Source of the DNA: Semisulcospira habei
Lineage: Eukaryota > Mollusca > Gastropoda > Semisulcospiridae
Direction of reading: 5' to 3'
DNA length: 64,000 nt
Assembly: GCA_036245525.1 (NCBI GenBank)
Contig: BTPG01000004.1
Span: 216,747,278 to 216,811,277, forward strand
Positions 1 to 39,981 of this stretch are shown piece by piece. A program made the translations under genes and the position numbers. Numbering within the stretch: position 1 is the first letter of the stretch; every line of letters begins with the position of its first letter. The notes under the pieces were generated by a model. The model searched no databases. It was given only the letters and a program-made list of their open reading frames with translations, and was not told the origin of the DNA.

Positions 1-27
1 TAACGGTATTATTATTATTATTATTAC
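1..27 (+). repeat. 3' tail of a tRNA-type SINE (TAACGGTATTATT...)
   Basis: It starts TAACGGTATTATTATTATTA, the same tail as the minus-strand SINE at 2130-2521. The body lies left of the window. Confidence 0.5.
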
Positions 28-99
28 ATTAATAACCTCACATTCAGAAAGGCCTGAAAATTATAGAGTTCCTTCTCTTTGACCATACAGATTGGGTTG

Positions 100-302
100 A
101 AAAGTGAACACGAGTGAACATAATCCAACTGCATGAGACATACATCCTCGTGAGCTCCCGCGACAACGGAGGCTCGTGTGGATCTATACCTCTCGCTGAG
201 ACAAATTTGTATCCATGTTTCTTGGGCAGTTGTGGCTTTTGGTCGTTGAATGAACAAAGATTTTTGAAACAGAATATGCATTCAGTGGCAAGGAGGGGTT
301 AT
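100..302. mobile_element. Family C hairpin, degenerate
   Basis: CATGAGACATACATCCTCGT ... GGATCTATACCTCTCGCTGA forms the stem. The tail CATTCAGTGGCAAGGAGGGG matches the outer part of other family C copies. Confidence 0.6.
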
Positions 303-484
303 ATTTAAACTGCATTTCACTGTGTATGGTTGATTTCATGGATGTCAATAATTTAATCTTTCCATGTCGGTAGAGCTTTTTGTCAGGATGATTCCTGCTA
401 CATACACGCAAAAGGTTAATGACATAATGAATTTATTGTGTCTCGCATCACTCAATTTCATCTCTCAAACTGCGCTTCATACAG

Positions 485-29327
<28,843 letters not shown>

Positions 29328-29358
29328 TCCGATGAGGAGTGACTTTTTTGAGTGAAGC

Positions 29359-29364
29359 ATTAAA
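29359..29364 (+). promoter_or_regulatory. Possible polyadenylation signal (ATTAAA)
   Basis: It lies 32 bases after the stop codon. It is weak and very close to the stop. A canonical AATAAA at 34769-34774 is an alternative, but it would give a 5.4-kb repeat-filled 3' UTR. Confidence 0.25.
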
Positions 29365-29452
29365 AAAATTAACGATTATTATCAACTAAGGTCGCTATGC
29401 ATAAGTAAAGATGTGATTGTGTACAGCTGCGCCTTTTCCAAAGAAACATTAG

Positions 29453-29667
29453 TCTTTTCGCTACCAGTGATCACAAATTGCGCGTCGGAAACGGCCGCAC
29501 AATGACTGACATTCACATAAAGAATGCCTGTAAGTTGAACAGATTTAAAGGACAGAGGACTAACGAGAGATATAAACCATCATGAGCCCCCGCAACTGCG
29601 GGGGCTCATGAGGATTTTATGTCTCTTGCAGCTGGGTAGCATTTGCCTTGCCCCGGCCCCTTACAGA
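29453..29667. mobile_element. Family C' hairpin
   Basis: TAACGAGAGATATAAACCAT / TGAGGATTTTATGTCTCTTG around CCCCCGCAACTGCGGGGG. Confidence 0.75.
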
Positions 29668-29692
29668 AGACAGACTAGATGGTGTTTGTGGG

Positions 29693-29721
29693 ATGGGGGG
29701 GGGGGGGGGGGGGGGGGGGGT
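29693..29721 (+). repeat. Poly-G run
   Basis: ATGGG then about 25 G, then TATATATGC. Confidence 0.9.
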
Positions 29722-29827
29722 ATATATGCTTGATAATCAACTCTGATGATCAATTGTTATAGTGCAGAAAATTATGTGAGAGTTTGTAACTATAATGCTC
29801 AAATGTTTGTTGCCTTCTGCAGGGTAC

Positions 29828-29935
29828 TGAACCCTTTGGGTGTCGGTAGCCTGTTTGGTCGAGGCGATTCCTGGTCGAGGTGATTCCTGCAGGAATCACA
29901 TCGACAATCATGCTACCGACAGCCAGAGGGCTAAC
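29828..29935. mobile_element. Family B hairpin with partial internal duplication
   Basis: GAACCCTTTGGGTGTCGGTA / TACCGACAGCCAGAGGGC; GGTCGAGGYGATTCCTG occurs twice in the left arm. Confidence 0.75.
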
Positions 29936-30017
29936 TAAAAAAACAAAACAACCTGTGTCCTTCATGTTAACACTGTTTTGCATGTTGGACCTTCAGTGAC
30001 AGCACACACAAGAGGGC

Positions 30018-30229
30018 CAACCCATTTAGCCCCATTGCCATAAAACAGCATAAGATGGATCAACCATGATAACTCAAGGGTAGTGCCAGATCAGCTTGGT
30101 GCCTGATGATGCTGAGATAATCTGGCTCTACCCTTGAATTATCTGGTCGATCCATCTCCTGCAACTGGAACAGTCATTAGGCGACACCTTCAAAATTTGG
30201 AAAATGCGGCCGTGGGGTTAAATGGGTTA
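30018..30229. mobile_element. Family A hairpin
   Basis: CAACCCATTTAGCCCCATTG to GGGGTTAAATGGGTTAA. Confidence 0.75.
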
Positions 30230-30238
30230 ACTTGTGTT

Positions 30239-30318
30239 TAACCCATTTGAGATGTGTCGCATCCGGATTCGCGGCTTTACGCCGCGTATCCGGTTGCGAC
30301 ACGTCTCAAAAGAGTTAA
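30239..30318. mobile_element. Family E hairpin
   Basis: TTAACCCATTTGAGATGTGT / GACACGTCTCAAAAGAGTTAA; core GATTCGCGGC / GCCGCGTATC. Confidence 0.8.
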
Positions 30319-30319
30319 T

Positions 30320-30795
30320 GAATTTTATACATATATGTACATAACCAGAGAGGTCTACACCAGAAATATGTTTTACATTCCTTAATTGGTTGTGATCCAT
30401 TTGACGGTGGATTGGTCACAATAATCCTACATTATGCAAAAGGTGATTATTATGTTTTATGTATGTTGATTTCACTCATTGCAAAATATTGAAGCAACAA
30501 CACTATTGCTATTTCTTCGCTCACAATTCAAGGTCCTATACTGTGAGCTCTTTTACGATTTTGTGTTCAGCATTGGGAAAAAAAATTGAATCTGTAAACT
30601 GTGCAAAATATGTATGTAACGCAGGGTACCTGTGTTTGTAGACACTCATAAAATTTTGAAGTGCCACCACCGTTTCTGAACTGAAAGTTGGATTTCATAA
30701 AATTTTCAGTTTATGACAGTGCATGTGGAACATTGAATTACTTGAAAATCAGGGTAGACTGCATGGTCCGTTGCATGTAAACTCAAATTGTGAAA
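30320..30795. other. Intergenic stretch without recognisable gene
   Basis: AT-rich, with only short frames. No terminal repeats or tails were recognised. Confidence 0.5.
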
Positions 30796-30798
30796 CTG

Positions 30799-30910
30799 TT
30801 AACTCTTTAGCTGTCAGCTTAGTGCTATTTTGTCCTTGGGATCCCACAGGTATCACCCCCCCCCACCCCCCCCCCCCTACAAAAAGTGCTGCCAACAGCC
30901 AACGGGTTAG
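30799..30910. mobile_element. Family B hairpin with C run
   Basis: TTAACTCTTTAGCTGTCAGC / GCCAACAGCCAACGGGTTAG; the loop has expanded into a C tract (30858-30879). Confidence 0.65.
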
Positions 30911-31034
30911 ACAAACAGTGAATGCATACCGTCTGTCCTGCGAACAAATGTTCATATCATACAACGGCAACATACAATGCAGATAGTTGTAAATAACAAA
31001 TCATAGTGTGTGTGTGTCCCAGTGACCTTTTACT

Positions 31035-31103
31035 TGTGTGCTGGTCTGTGATTTTGGACCTTAGGGCTTCAGCAAATCACAGACCAGCACACAAAGCTAT
31101 GAT
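31035..31103. mobile_element. Family D hairpin
   Basis: TGTGTGCTGGTCTGTGATTT / AAATCACAGACCAGCACACA with little loop left. Confidence 0.75.
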
Positions 31104-31127
31104 GATATAGGCTTTATAAAAAAATGT

Positions 31128-31327
31128 TAATTCAGCCCCGACGCACTACAGCAGATGGGTTGACAATGATAATTCAAGGGTAGTGCCAGATTAGCTTTGC
31201 CCCTGTCGGCGCCAAGCTAACCTGGCACTACCCTTGAGTTTATTATCATGGTCGATCCATCTTCTGCAACAGATGCATAGTCGCCTCCAAAATTTGGGAA
31301 ATGCATGCGCCGGGCTGAACGAGTTAA
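31128..31327. mobile_element. Family A hairpin
   Basis: TTAATTCAGCCCCGACGCAC to GGGCTGAACGAGTTAA. Confidence 0.75.
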
Positions 31328-31548
31328 GCTTTGTTGAGGGCACATTTGACATGTCTGTATTTTGCAACTTTGTACCTCTCGCTGGGCAGGACTGATTTGG
31401 TCACCGTCCTTCAGTCACTCACCACGTACCCAGTTCGTGAAAGGTCCCAGGGCGAACGATGGCTTCAGCTGTCTGCAGACGGACCAGCCAGCTAAGACCA
31501 AGACCTGCCTGGGGAACCATTATAAGCAAGACTGCTTATAAAACAAAG

Positions 31549-31749
31549 TTAACTCGTTTAACCACTCAGCTGCACTTTCCAATGACTAATGACTGACTGA
31601 CTACCAGTTGCAGGAGATGGACTGAGCATAATTCAAGGGTAGTGCCAGATTAGCTTGGCGCCGTCAGGCGCCAAGCTAATCTGGCACTACCCTTGAATTA
31701 TTATGCTCAGTCCATCTCCTGCTGTAGGGCATCAGGTCTAAATGGGTTG
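31549..31749. mobile_element. Family A hairpin
   Basis: TTAACTCGTTTAACCACTCA to GGTCTAAATGGGTTGA; central stem essentially perfect. Confidence 0.8.
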
Positions 31750-31868
31750 ACCGCTTTGAGGGACCTGCTGAATTCAGATATGTGGCTTTATTCTGCATTT
31801 CCACACATCTTAAATGGGTTGAGGCCCAATTCCCATTTGCCCGACGAACTTTTGTAGGCGAAGACGGC

Positions 31869-31945
31869 AACTCGTTTGAGACGTGCCGCGTTCGGATTAT
31901 GTGGATTTATGCTGCGAAAACGGATGCGACGCGACTTGAATGTGA
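31869..31945. mobile_element. Family E hairpin, diverged
   Basis: AACTCGTTTGAGACGTGCCG / ACGCGACTTGAATGTG. Confidence 0.55.
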
Positions 31946-32016
31946 ACACATTTTTACGGTAAATTTTTGAAGGGCCATACCTGCTCAGTGCCATAGTTCT
32001 TTGAGATACATGTGTA

Positions 32017-32204
32017 TTAACCCTTTCACTGCTGAGAAGTAAACACGATCCATCTGCAAGAGACATAGATCCTCATGAGCCCCTGCAGTCGCGGGGGCTC
32101 ATGAGGATCTATGTCTCTTGCTGAAGTCACTGTGTATCCATGTTCCTGTGGATCTCCGACATTGAATCAACGATTTCAGTGTCCTCTGGTTGTGAAGGGG
32201 TTAA
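32017..32204. mobile_element. Family C hairpin, full length (188 bp)
   Basis: TTAACCCTTTCACTGCTGAG to TGTGAAGGGGTTAA; stem AGAGACATAGATCCTCATGA essentially perfect. Confidence 0.85.
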
Positions 32205-32404
32205 GGTTGCCCCACCTTTGCCATCGGGCATCAGAGGACATTTTGTGAAAACATGCATATGTCGCAGAGAAATGTCAATATTTATATTATCTCCAATAGA
32301 GAAATGACATCACATGAAATCGTTTGTGCAACGTTTCATTGTGCAACATTTGCGTTCGTTTTTTTGGGGGGAACACACAAAATCATGTGTATAATACATT
32401 TCAT

Positions 32405-33333
32405 TCCATTTTGGGCTCGCGTGCGAAGCAAAAGCGAGTCTGTGATCTGGGCCAGTGGTTGTCCGTCCGCCGTGGTAAAATCTTCAACGTTGGCATTTTC
32501 TTGGACACTATTCAAGCCAGTCTTCAAATTTGTCCCAAGGATACTTTGTGGCAAGACCTTTCTAAACATACCAATTTCAGTGACCTCTCGCAAAGGTCAA
32601 GGTCACAGAGTATCAGGAAATATATCAAAAATTGCTATATATTGACATAATTTATTTTTTCTCAAATACTACTCACAACTTCGAACCCAAACTTGGTGCA
32701 AAGATACCTGATGGTAAGACCTTTCTAGGCATACTAATTTGGTTGATCCCTCGGAAAGGTCAAGGGTCACAAGAGCTCAGGAAATAGGTCTAAAATAGCC
32801 ATATTTTGACAAAAGATGTTTTTTTTTTTCAAATACTATACAGAGATACCTGATGGTAAGACCTATCTATGCATACTAATTTTATGACCCCTCGGAAAGG
32901 TCAAGGGTCACAAGAGCTCGAGGGAATACTACTCACAACTTCACACCCAAACTTGGTACAGAGATACCTGATGGTAAGACCTATCTATGGATACTAATTT
33001 GGATGACCATTCAAAAAAGGTCAAGGGTCACAAGAGATTGACAAATGTGTATTAAATGCCAATTTTTGATAGAATTGTAGTTATCAACATTTTTGCAAAC
33101 TTTTCAATCAAATTTGGCACAGAGGTAGCTGATAAGACCTTCCTATGTATACTAATTCCAATGTATACTAATTTAGTCGACTGAATGCAAAGTTCAAGGG
33201 TGTTTCACAGATGTGTGAAACTGATTATGTTTTCTCATGGATTTTGTTGCAGAAGCCATCCCTTTACTTATTGTGACGTGTGGATCGATCATGTAAGTGA
33301 GCCATAAGGGCTTTGCCTTTCTTGTTAAAACAT
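32405..33333 (+). mobile_element. Tandem-repeat-bearing transposon (GGTCAAGGTCAC family)
   Basis: It starts TTTGGGCTCGCGTGCGAAGC and ends ATGTAAGTGAGCCATAAGG then GCTTTGCCTTTCTTG. Inside are several diverged units of about 110-155 bp with AGATACCTGATGGTAAGACC, CATACTAATTTGGATGACC and AAAGGTCAAGGGTCACAAGA. It resembles molluscan elements with core tandem repeats (the 'pearl' type); the superfamily is not certain. Confidence 0.65.
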
Positions 33334-33433
33334 GAGGTCATGTGTGCAAGTTTTTCTAGGCATTATTTATACTTAAACGGATCATTTTATTTCGGGAGAT
33401 GTCTCCTGACAAACATGCAACGGATTGTAATTG

Positions 33434-33525
33434 TTAAACCCTGTGGCTGTCGGTAGCAGTCCTTTTTGTCCCGGTTCCTGCAGGAATCTTCGCGACAAGA
33501 AGCGCTACTGCAGCCAAAGGGTTAA
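33434..33525. mobile_element. Family B hairpin
   Basis: TTAAACCCTGTGGCTGTCGG to TACTGCAGCCAAAGGGTTAA. Confidence 0.75.
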
Positions 33526-33764
33526 AGGTAGCATTATCTGTGCTAACCTTGACCACAGTAGAACCCGTTTTGAGTATCCGCCTTTCTGTGCAAGTAAAAA
33601 AACGCAGGTGCTCTCCAGAGAAATCAAAGCACACAAATATCACGGTCACCAAAGACCATGATTTAGGTGGCAACAGGCGTCTAAATGATGGTCATCAACT
33701 CCGTAAATCCTGAGGATGAAATGATCAATTTTGTTAGATATCCGTTGAGGTCTACATCACAGTT

Positions 33765-33907
33765 CTGGAGACAGATCGACCATGTTAGTTAAAGGGTGGT
33801 GTCAGAAGAGCTTGGCGCCTATCGGCGCCAAACTTTTCTGATACCACCCTTGAACTATCATGGTCAACCCCACATCCTGTTGTAGCATATCAGTGCTCTA
33901 TGGGTTA
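33765..33907. mobile_element. Family A' hairpin, shortened
   Basis: GACCATGTTAGTTAAAGGGT / CCCTTGAACTATCATGGTC around GCGCCTATCGGCGC; ends CTATGGGTTAA. Confidence 0.7.
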
Positions 33908-33909
33908 AT

Positions 33910-34340
33910 GACCTGGATCTCTTATAAGGGTGGTCTCTCAAAACAGGTTCTGCCTTGTTGTGGTTCGTTCTTTGCCCGCTTCAGTCCGTCAGGTGTGAAC
34001 GCCAGGATTTCTTGTCGATATTCATGCCGAGATGAAATCCCACAATTCTCGGGCCTATCAAAGGTTGTGATACATACACTATCAAATGCATTCATGGAAC
34101 TTTTGAGGATCTGACACATTACGAGGATTCGAGTCTCATGCTTCATCACGAGCATATTTGAAACTGGTGACTTCTTGTATCTTTTTAAGTTTCATAAGGT
34201 CTGCTTGCTTTTTTGCATTTTTGTTGGGTATATTTCTTAGACATTTGGCTTTTGAGAGTTACTTATCTATAAGGGTAAAAAAAAAAATCGTTTCCCAGTT
34301 ATTTTTAAAGTTTATTTTTGTCCTAGACTTTTTATAATAA
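33910..34340. other. Intergenic stretch without recognisable gene
   Basis: Opposed frames of about 80 codons (33860-34155) overlap completely on the two strands. Neither shows a recognisable domain or splice context. Confidence 0.5.
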
Positions 34341-34350
34341 ATTGTTTCCA

Positions 34351-34527
34351 ACCCATTAACACCAACGCCATAATTCCAAAGTTTTGGAGGCGTCGCCTAA
34401 TGAGTTTGTACCAGTTGAAGGAGATGGATCGACTAATAATTCATGGGTAGCGCCAAGCTCATCTGGCACTCTCCTTATCACAGTCGATCCCTCTCCTGCT
34501 GTGGTGCATCAGGGCTAATGGGTTAAT
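34351..34527. mobile_element. Family A hairpin, core deleted
   Basis: CCAACCCATTAACACCAACG to GCATCAGGGCTAATGGGTTAA (two halves). Confidence 0.7.
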
Positions 34528-34768
34528 TTACAATGCCAGTTTCTTCAAGTGTTCAAAGGCTACATGAAAAAATCACCATATCAATCCTTTTTAGTTTGTG
34601 GAGTTCAGCGATCAATGGATTTTAACAACTCTTCTCACTGCAGCTTTAAATTTCATTTTACATGTACATATTTTGTAACAGAAAAAAAATTATCTGTATT
34701 GTGTGTTTATACGAGGTATAATCTTTTTTACAATGCCTATTTGTACGTTTTACATTGCACATGGTGAA

Positions 34769-34774
34769 AATAAA
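34769..34774 (+). promoter_or_regulatory. AATAAA, possible distal polyadenylation signal
   Basis: The context is GTGAAAATAAACTTGAG. It is the first good AATAAA I noted downstream of the inhibitor gene, but 5.4 kb from its stop. Confidence 0.2.
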
Positions 34775-34857
34775 CTTGAGATTCAGAGTTGTATTACAGC
34801 AGGAGTTTGTTACATTAGAACCTCCTTTGAAGGGCAAAAACTGTCACCCGTCATTAA

Positions 34858-35150
34858 ACCTCACCTGTCATTATCCCCCACCTGGGTCTCCCCTTGGGGA
34901 CGGGTGGGGTTAACTACTTTTTAGTTCCCAGGGTCACCCTGATCAGCCCCACAGGGTGGGTTTTCCCTCTTCTGGGGCATGGGTTTTTGCTACCCTTGGT
35001 CCATTCACCTGCATTTTCCTTTTTTAAACTGCCCCTACCGTCTGCACTGCCTGTAGCTCTTGATATTGGATGCGTGTTGCTAAATGGTCTTAGGTATATT
35101 TTGCGTATTAGGCCGGCTGGCGACATACATTCTGTATAGTTTTTTTTTTT
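34858..35150 (+). mobile_element. Copy of the CTGGGTCTGCCC SINE-like family
   Basis: It carries GGGTGGGGTTAACTACTTTT, then TTCCCAGGGTCACCCTGATC, then GTTGCTAAATGGTCTTAGG, in the same order as the element at 27097 and the minus copies near 36.3-37 kb. Confidence 0.7.
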
Positions 35151-35182
35151 TTCACAAGTAAGCAATGTACAACCAACCTGTC

Positions 35183-35388
35183 ATTAACCCATCACATCCT
35201 GAGGCTGAATTTTAACATTTTGCTTATGCAGGCTCTATTGCAGATTAAGAGACAGATCCACCATTTTAGTTCAAGGGTAGTGCCAGAACAGCTTGGCACC
35301 TGAGGTGTGAAGATATTCTGACACCACACTTGAACTATCATAGTCACATTTATTTCAAGCAAAATTGTACCAGGATGAAAAGGGTTAA
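35183..35388. mobile_element. Family A' hairpin, diverged
   Basis: TTAACCCATCACATCCTGAG to GATGAAAAGGGTTAA; stem GTAGTGCCAGAACAGCTTGG. Confidence 0.7.
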
Positions 35389-35389
35389 A

Positions 35390-36215
35390 GACATTTACTG
35401 ATTTGGTGGCAATAAGATGTTCTTTAAACAAGTGACAGTTTTTGTTCTCAAAACTTCTCTTGGGTGTCGTTATGAAAACAAAACATGGCTCCTCTGGGGA
35501 GGGATCATCTCCCTTTGACCACTAATATCAAGTTACAAGATAAGGCACCAAAGACCCATGAGGGCAAAGGAAAATTCAAATTTGACAAAACTGGACTAAA
35601 TTTCAGCACCTAATTGAAAAAGGTATTGAAACAGTAGAAGATGATGGTATTAAGAAGTTCAATCAAAGTTTTGCCACAGAAAACAGAAGAAGCATCCATC
35701 CCTCAATCAAAACAGAATATTTCTCATAAATGTAATAGTCCCTGGTGGGATGCAAGTTGTGCCATGGCAGTAAGACAAACAAGATGGGATGAACCATAAC
35801 CCCCAGTCCTTTCTACATGAGAGCTGTCCTCGCTGTCAATGGTCTCCACCTTTTGTCTTTGACCTGATTCTGATGTTGAATTATATCCTATTGAAAAAGT
35901 TTCGCAGATCTGCCAATGTGTCGGCGAGTTCTATAAGGGGCGCGTGACATACGCGTCATTGATTTGTCAAACTTCATTTGTCATGACGTAAGTTTTAGTT
36001 TTTACGTAATTTTATATTTTACGTGATGTGAGTTTAACTTTCGCTTCATAGGCTTGAGAAAATGGTGACAAAACTAGAACTTCACAGTACAATTTCAGTC
36101 TTGCTAAAATTTGTGTGCTGACTTTACCTAGTTACATGATATACTAAGTACACGGGTCACCTGCATGCTCTTCTGAAAGCGCGTCGATGTGTGTGTGTTA
36201 GTGCGTGCGTGCCAA
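35390..36215. other. Intergenic stretch without recognisable gene
   Basis: Mixed-composition sequence with no open frame of note and no repeat I recognise. Confidence 0.5.
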
Positions 36216-36217
36216 AC

Positions 36218-36275
36218 ATCTTCAAGAGGCATAGATCCTCATGCGCCTGGAAGGCCCATGAGGATCTATTTCTCC
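36218..36275. mobile_element. Family C core fragment
   Basis: CAAGAGGCATAGATCCTCAT / CATGAGGATCTATTTCTCCT; outer parts missing. Confidence 0.6.
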
Positions 36276-36310
36276 TGGAGATGCGTGCATGTTTGTGTGA
36301 GTGAGAGAGA

Positions 36311-36690
36311 TTGATTGATTGTACATTGCTTAACGTCCCGACAGCAACAAGGCTTTCTCAGGACGTGCCTGCACTGCTTGTGAAAAAAAAACAACAACAG
36401 AATATTGAATGTATGTCGCCAGCCGGTCCAATAGGTTAAATAAACCGACGCCATGGGGCCTAAATAAAACCAAGACCATTTAGCAACACACATCCAATAT
36501 CAAGAGCTACAGGCAGTGCAGACAGTAGGGAGAGTTTTAAAAAGGCAAATACAGGTGAATGGACAAAGGGTAGACAGAAACACATGCCCCAGAATAGAGA
36601 GAAAAACCCACCCTGTGGGGCTGACCAGGGTGACCCTGGGAACTAAAAAATACCTAACCCCACCCAAGTCCCCCAGGGCAGACCCGGGTG
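36311..36690 (-). mobile_element. Copy of the CTGGGTCTGCCC SINE-like family, longest
   Basis: On the minus strand it runs from CACCCGGGTCTGCCCTGG to a tail GGGACGTTAAGCAATGTAC followed by AATC repeats. It includes GGCCCCATGGCGTCGG, missing from the shorter copies. Confidence 0.7.
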
Positions 36691-36764
36691 GGGGGAGTGA
36701 GAGAGAGAGAGAGCCGAGCGTGACAGAGAGAATGACGTCATATTTAGAGTCATGTCTAATAACC

Positions 36765-36995
36765 CTAAGACCATTTAGCAACACACATCCAATATCATGA
36801 ACTACAGAAAGCGCAGACAGTAGGGAGAGTTTAAAAAAGGAAAATACAGGTGAATGGACCAAGAGTAGACAGAAACACATGCCCCAGAATAGATTGGAAA
36901 ACCCACTCTCTGGGGCTGACCAGGGTGACCCTGGGAACTAAAAAGTAGTTAATCCCACCCAAGTCCCCCAGGGCAGACCCAGGTGGGGGTTTTCT
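36765..36995 (-). mobile_element. Second, truncated copy of the same SINE-like family
   Basis: It repeats the CCTGGGTCTGCCCTGGG start and TTGCTAAATGGTCTTAGG, then stops short of the tail. It lies about 75 bases from the longer copy, in the same orientation. Confidence 0.65.
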
Positions 36996-37489
36996 GGAAA
37001 GAATTAATTTTTACTAAAGAATTTGAAAGGATACAAAGCTGGCTAATGAAATCATCCAATGTCTTTCTCCAAACTAGCTATATGCAAACATTCAAGTAAA
37101 TATGACAAAAATTTTGGACTCAATCTGGGTCAAGCGACTCCCTTTAAACGGTTGTTTATGTCTTTAATGAGACATTCAATTAAAATATGCTCGGAGGCTC
37201 TCTTAGCTACCCACTTAAGAAATTATTTCGCCAAGTTTCAAGCTTGTGTGTACAGAAATATTGGAGATTCTCTTGTTTACATACATACATACACACACAC
37301 ACATACAAACATACATATGGCGCTTTGCGCCAAATGTACATTCAGCAGCGAGGTTAGCGTAACTAGACATGACATAGTTTTTATCTTGTTACTTCAATTG
37401 TTAGCCTGCCTGCCTTTGACATCATGGACATGCTATTAAATTCACCCCACCGCGGCCCATCCTAAAAAGTCCCTTCTATAAATCGAAAG

Positions 37490-37598
37490 GACTTAAAAAC
37501 GGAAGTCGCTTTTTTTTCAATTTTCGCTTTTGAAAATGGAAATCTCTTCTTTTTCCAATTTTGCTTTTGAAGAATCAACAGTGGAAGTCCCTCCACTT
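37490..37598 (+). repeat. Short tandem array (TTTTGCTTTTGAA), left part
   Basis: Units such as TTTTCGCTTTTGAAAATGGA and CCAATTTTGCTTTTGAAGAA. The array continues at 49519 beyond the nested stack. Confidence 0.55.
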
Positions 37599-37872
37599 TT
37601 GGTTCACGTGTGAAGCAAAATTGGGTATGTTCTGGGCCAGTGGTTGTCCGTCCGTCCGCACGCCGTCGTCAGTGGTAAACTTTAATGTTAGCATTTTCTC
37701 GGAAACTACGCAAGCCAGAGTCTTCAAACTTGGCCCAAAGATACTTTGTGGCAAGACCTTTCTAAAAATACCAATTTGAGTGACCTCTCACAAAGGTCAA
37801 GGTCACAGGGGATCAAGAAATAGGTAAAAAAATAGCTATATTTTGATTTTTTTTTTTTTCTTCAAATACTAA
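37599..37872 (+). mobile_element. Tandem-repeat transposon, left part (split by the LINE)
   Basis: TTTGGTTCACGTGTGAAGCA begins it and CACAAAGGTCAAGGTCACAG lies inside. It breaks at TTCTTCAAATACTA and continues at 48766. Confidence 0.7.
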
Positions 37873-38084
37873 ATAATAATAAATAATAATGAATGGTTCT
37901 TGTATAGCGCAAAATCTTTTTGTGGCAAAAACTCATTGCGCTAACACACGCAGTCAAACATGACATAGACGAATACAATAACATTACAAATAAATACAAC
38001 AGGACCACGGATCTACGACAGAGGAAAAGCAAGCTGGAAGAAGTGAGTTTTCAACTGAGCCTTAAACTGAGGGAGTGTGGTGGG

Positions 38085-38494
38085 GCGGATTACAACAAAA
38101 GAGACAGGGAGGCCATGTTGCGCCTTGTGAAGATGTTTTTATTTCTCCACCAAGGAGGCAGTACACCTGGAATATCAAATAACACACAATATAATTTCCA
38201 TCTAAAGTGTACATACCAAATAGAAAATTGATGTTACATAAAATTGAGGATAGGCATGTTATTATTACAAAATACTACAGTGGCTGGATAATTCAAAAGA
38301 TCATCACACAGGTTCTCATACATCCACCATCCACTGATGTACTTTGGTCAAGGCGGTAGTTTATAAAATAAGACTAAGTTCAACTATAATTACTACAAAA
38401 CCTAAAATGACTAAAAATAATTATAAGGATATATATCATAAAGTATAAGATTGGAACATGGTGCTATATTAGTGGAGCTTAGAAGTATGAACAC

Positions 38495-38528
<34 letters not shown>

Positions 38529-39980
38529 AAGAGGAATGCTGTGGTCCACAATATATACACAAGCTCTAATAGAAAACGACATTACACATCATATCCCTAA
38601 GTCCTGAACCTTGGTAACACATTTCTTCAAAAGTAAGACCCATTGCAGCAAGTATGCACGCACACCTGGCTTCGCATGCTATCACATAGTACATGTAAAC
38701 AATAGCAGACGACTCAAGTCTCCCTATCAAGAATAAACTAAGGGAAGCTACTCTCCATCAGGTAAACCTCAATGGAAAGAAGTTCTATGTCCGTCATATC
38801 ATAACCTGTCACGCCTGAAATCGATGACCGCAGACATTATTATAATAAAAGATGTTTAGAAAGTAACAGGTTTAATCGCAGGCACTCGGATTATGACAAC
38901 TTCTTCGCGCGATCACATTACTAGCAGGTAGCGGTCACCAAAACCACACACACTGGCTGACCGACAGTCACAGCCAGCCAGCTGACCAATCCATGCTAAG
39001 AATGAGATCACGTGACCCAATCCCACACAGTGCGCGCGTGATACAATGGTAAACTACTGACACAAAGGGATACTGATGCCAGAAAATGCAACTGATCATC
39101 CTATCACCGGTACTAAGCGATCTCAAAAGAAAGCAACATAACTGACCAAATGATCCCCAGCACCATTGAGCAAGCCCCGACTACAATCCAAATGATTGAT
39201 TAAAGTTTCTTTTGGTTGATAAAAGTGAGTTCTGAAAAGGTGCCAGAGATAATGGCGCCCATTAAACCGCAAGCAAATTCATTTACGCCTGAATAAACTT
39301 CAATCGGTCTCCATGATAGGAGTCCGAACAATAGTCTAGGCTTGCTCAAATTGGTGCAAAGCATCAACATAAACTTAGTATCTTCATCAAAACAAGTGAT
39401 CAGATTAACCTAAAACATGGTAAACTTAGATAGTAAAGTCAAATCAAAACACAAGCCCCTAAGTGACCACAGCGCTCCCCTCAACCCGTCAAAGACAGAC
39501 CGGTCAGTCAGAAAATTTGCAAAATACATCAAAATCAGTGCATAAAATATATCTTCGAAATATGCAAAGACAACCAACATTTCTAAGTAAAAAATAGTAA
39601 AATGGATGACTTACAGAGGTCCAGTTAGACAAAACTCGTGAAAGTAATTTGACGCTCAATAGGCCGGTCCAGCTTCCGTCGTGGTGCTACAGCAAATGCG
39701 TTCTTAGCGTGGAGACGCTACCACGAGGGGGTGCTAATGGGTCAAGGTCGATGTCTACCACTGGTCTAATTAAATGATTGGTCACTTCCAGCTAAATTTA
39801 GATGGGACGGCCAAAAGGAAAATCACTAAGACTGGGGCTAAGTAGGTCACCTCTGCCAGAACCTACACTCGGCAGCTCGGTGGCAACCGGCCACGCAAAA
39901 TCATGCTACAATGTATTGACCATTGACCAGAGGGGTGACGTAATAAAATATAATATTAACACATATACAAAACACAGCTC
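38085..39980 (-). other. Unidentified block inserted in the LINE 3' part
   Basis: The LINE C-terminus reads ...LRNLSTL at 39985 and ...PQFKAQLKTHFF at about 38080, so about 1.9 kb of other DNA lies between. I see no long frame or clear terminal repeats. It contains a GA repeat (38501-38527). Strand and type are unknown. Confidence 0.45.
38501..38527. repeat. GA dinucleotide repeat
   Basis: About 13 GA units inside the unidentified block. Confidence 0.9.
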
Positions 39981-39981
39981 G

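Noticed and set aside
33860..34155. Paired opposite-strand frames of about 80 codons
   Set aside because: No domain, splice or start context; complete overlap suggests chance.
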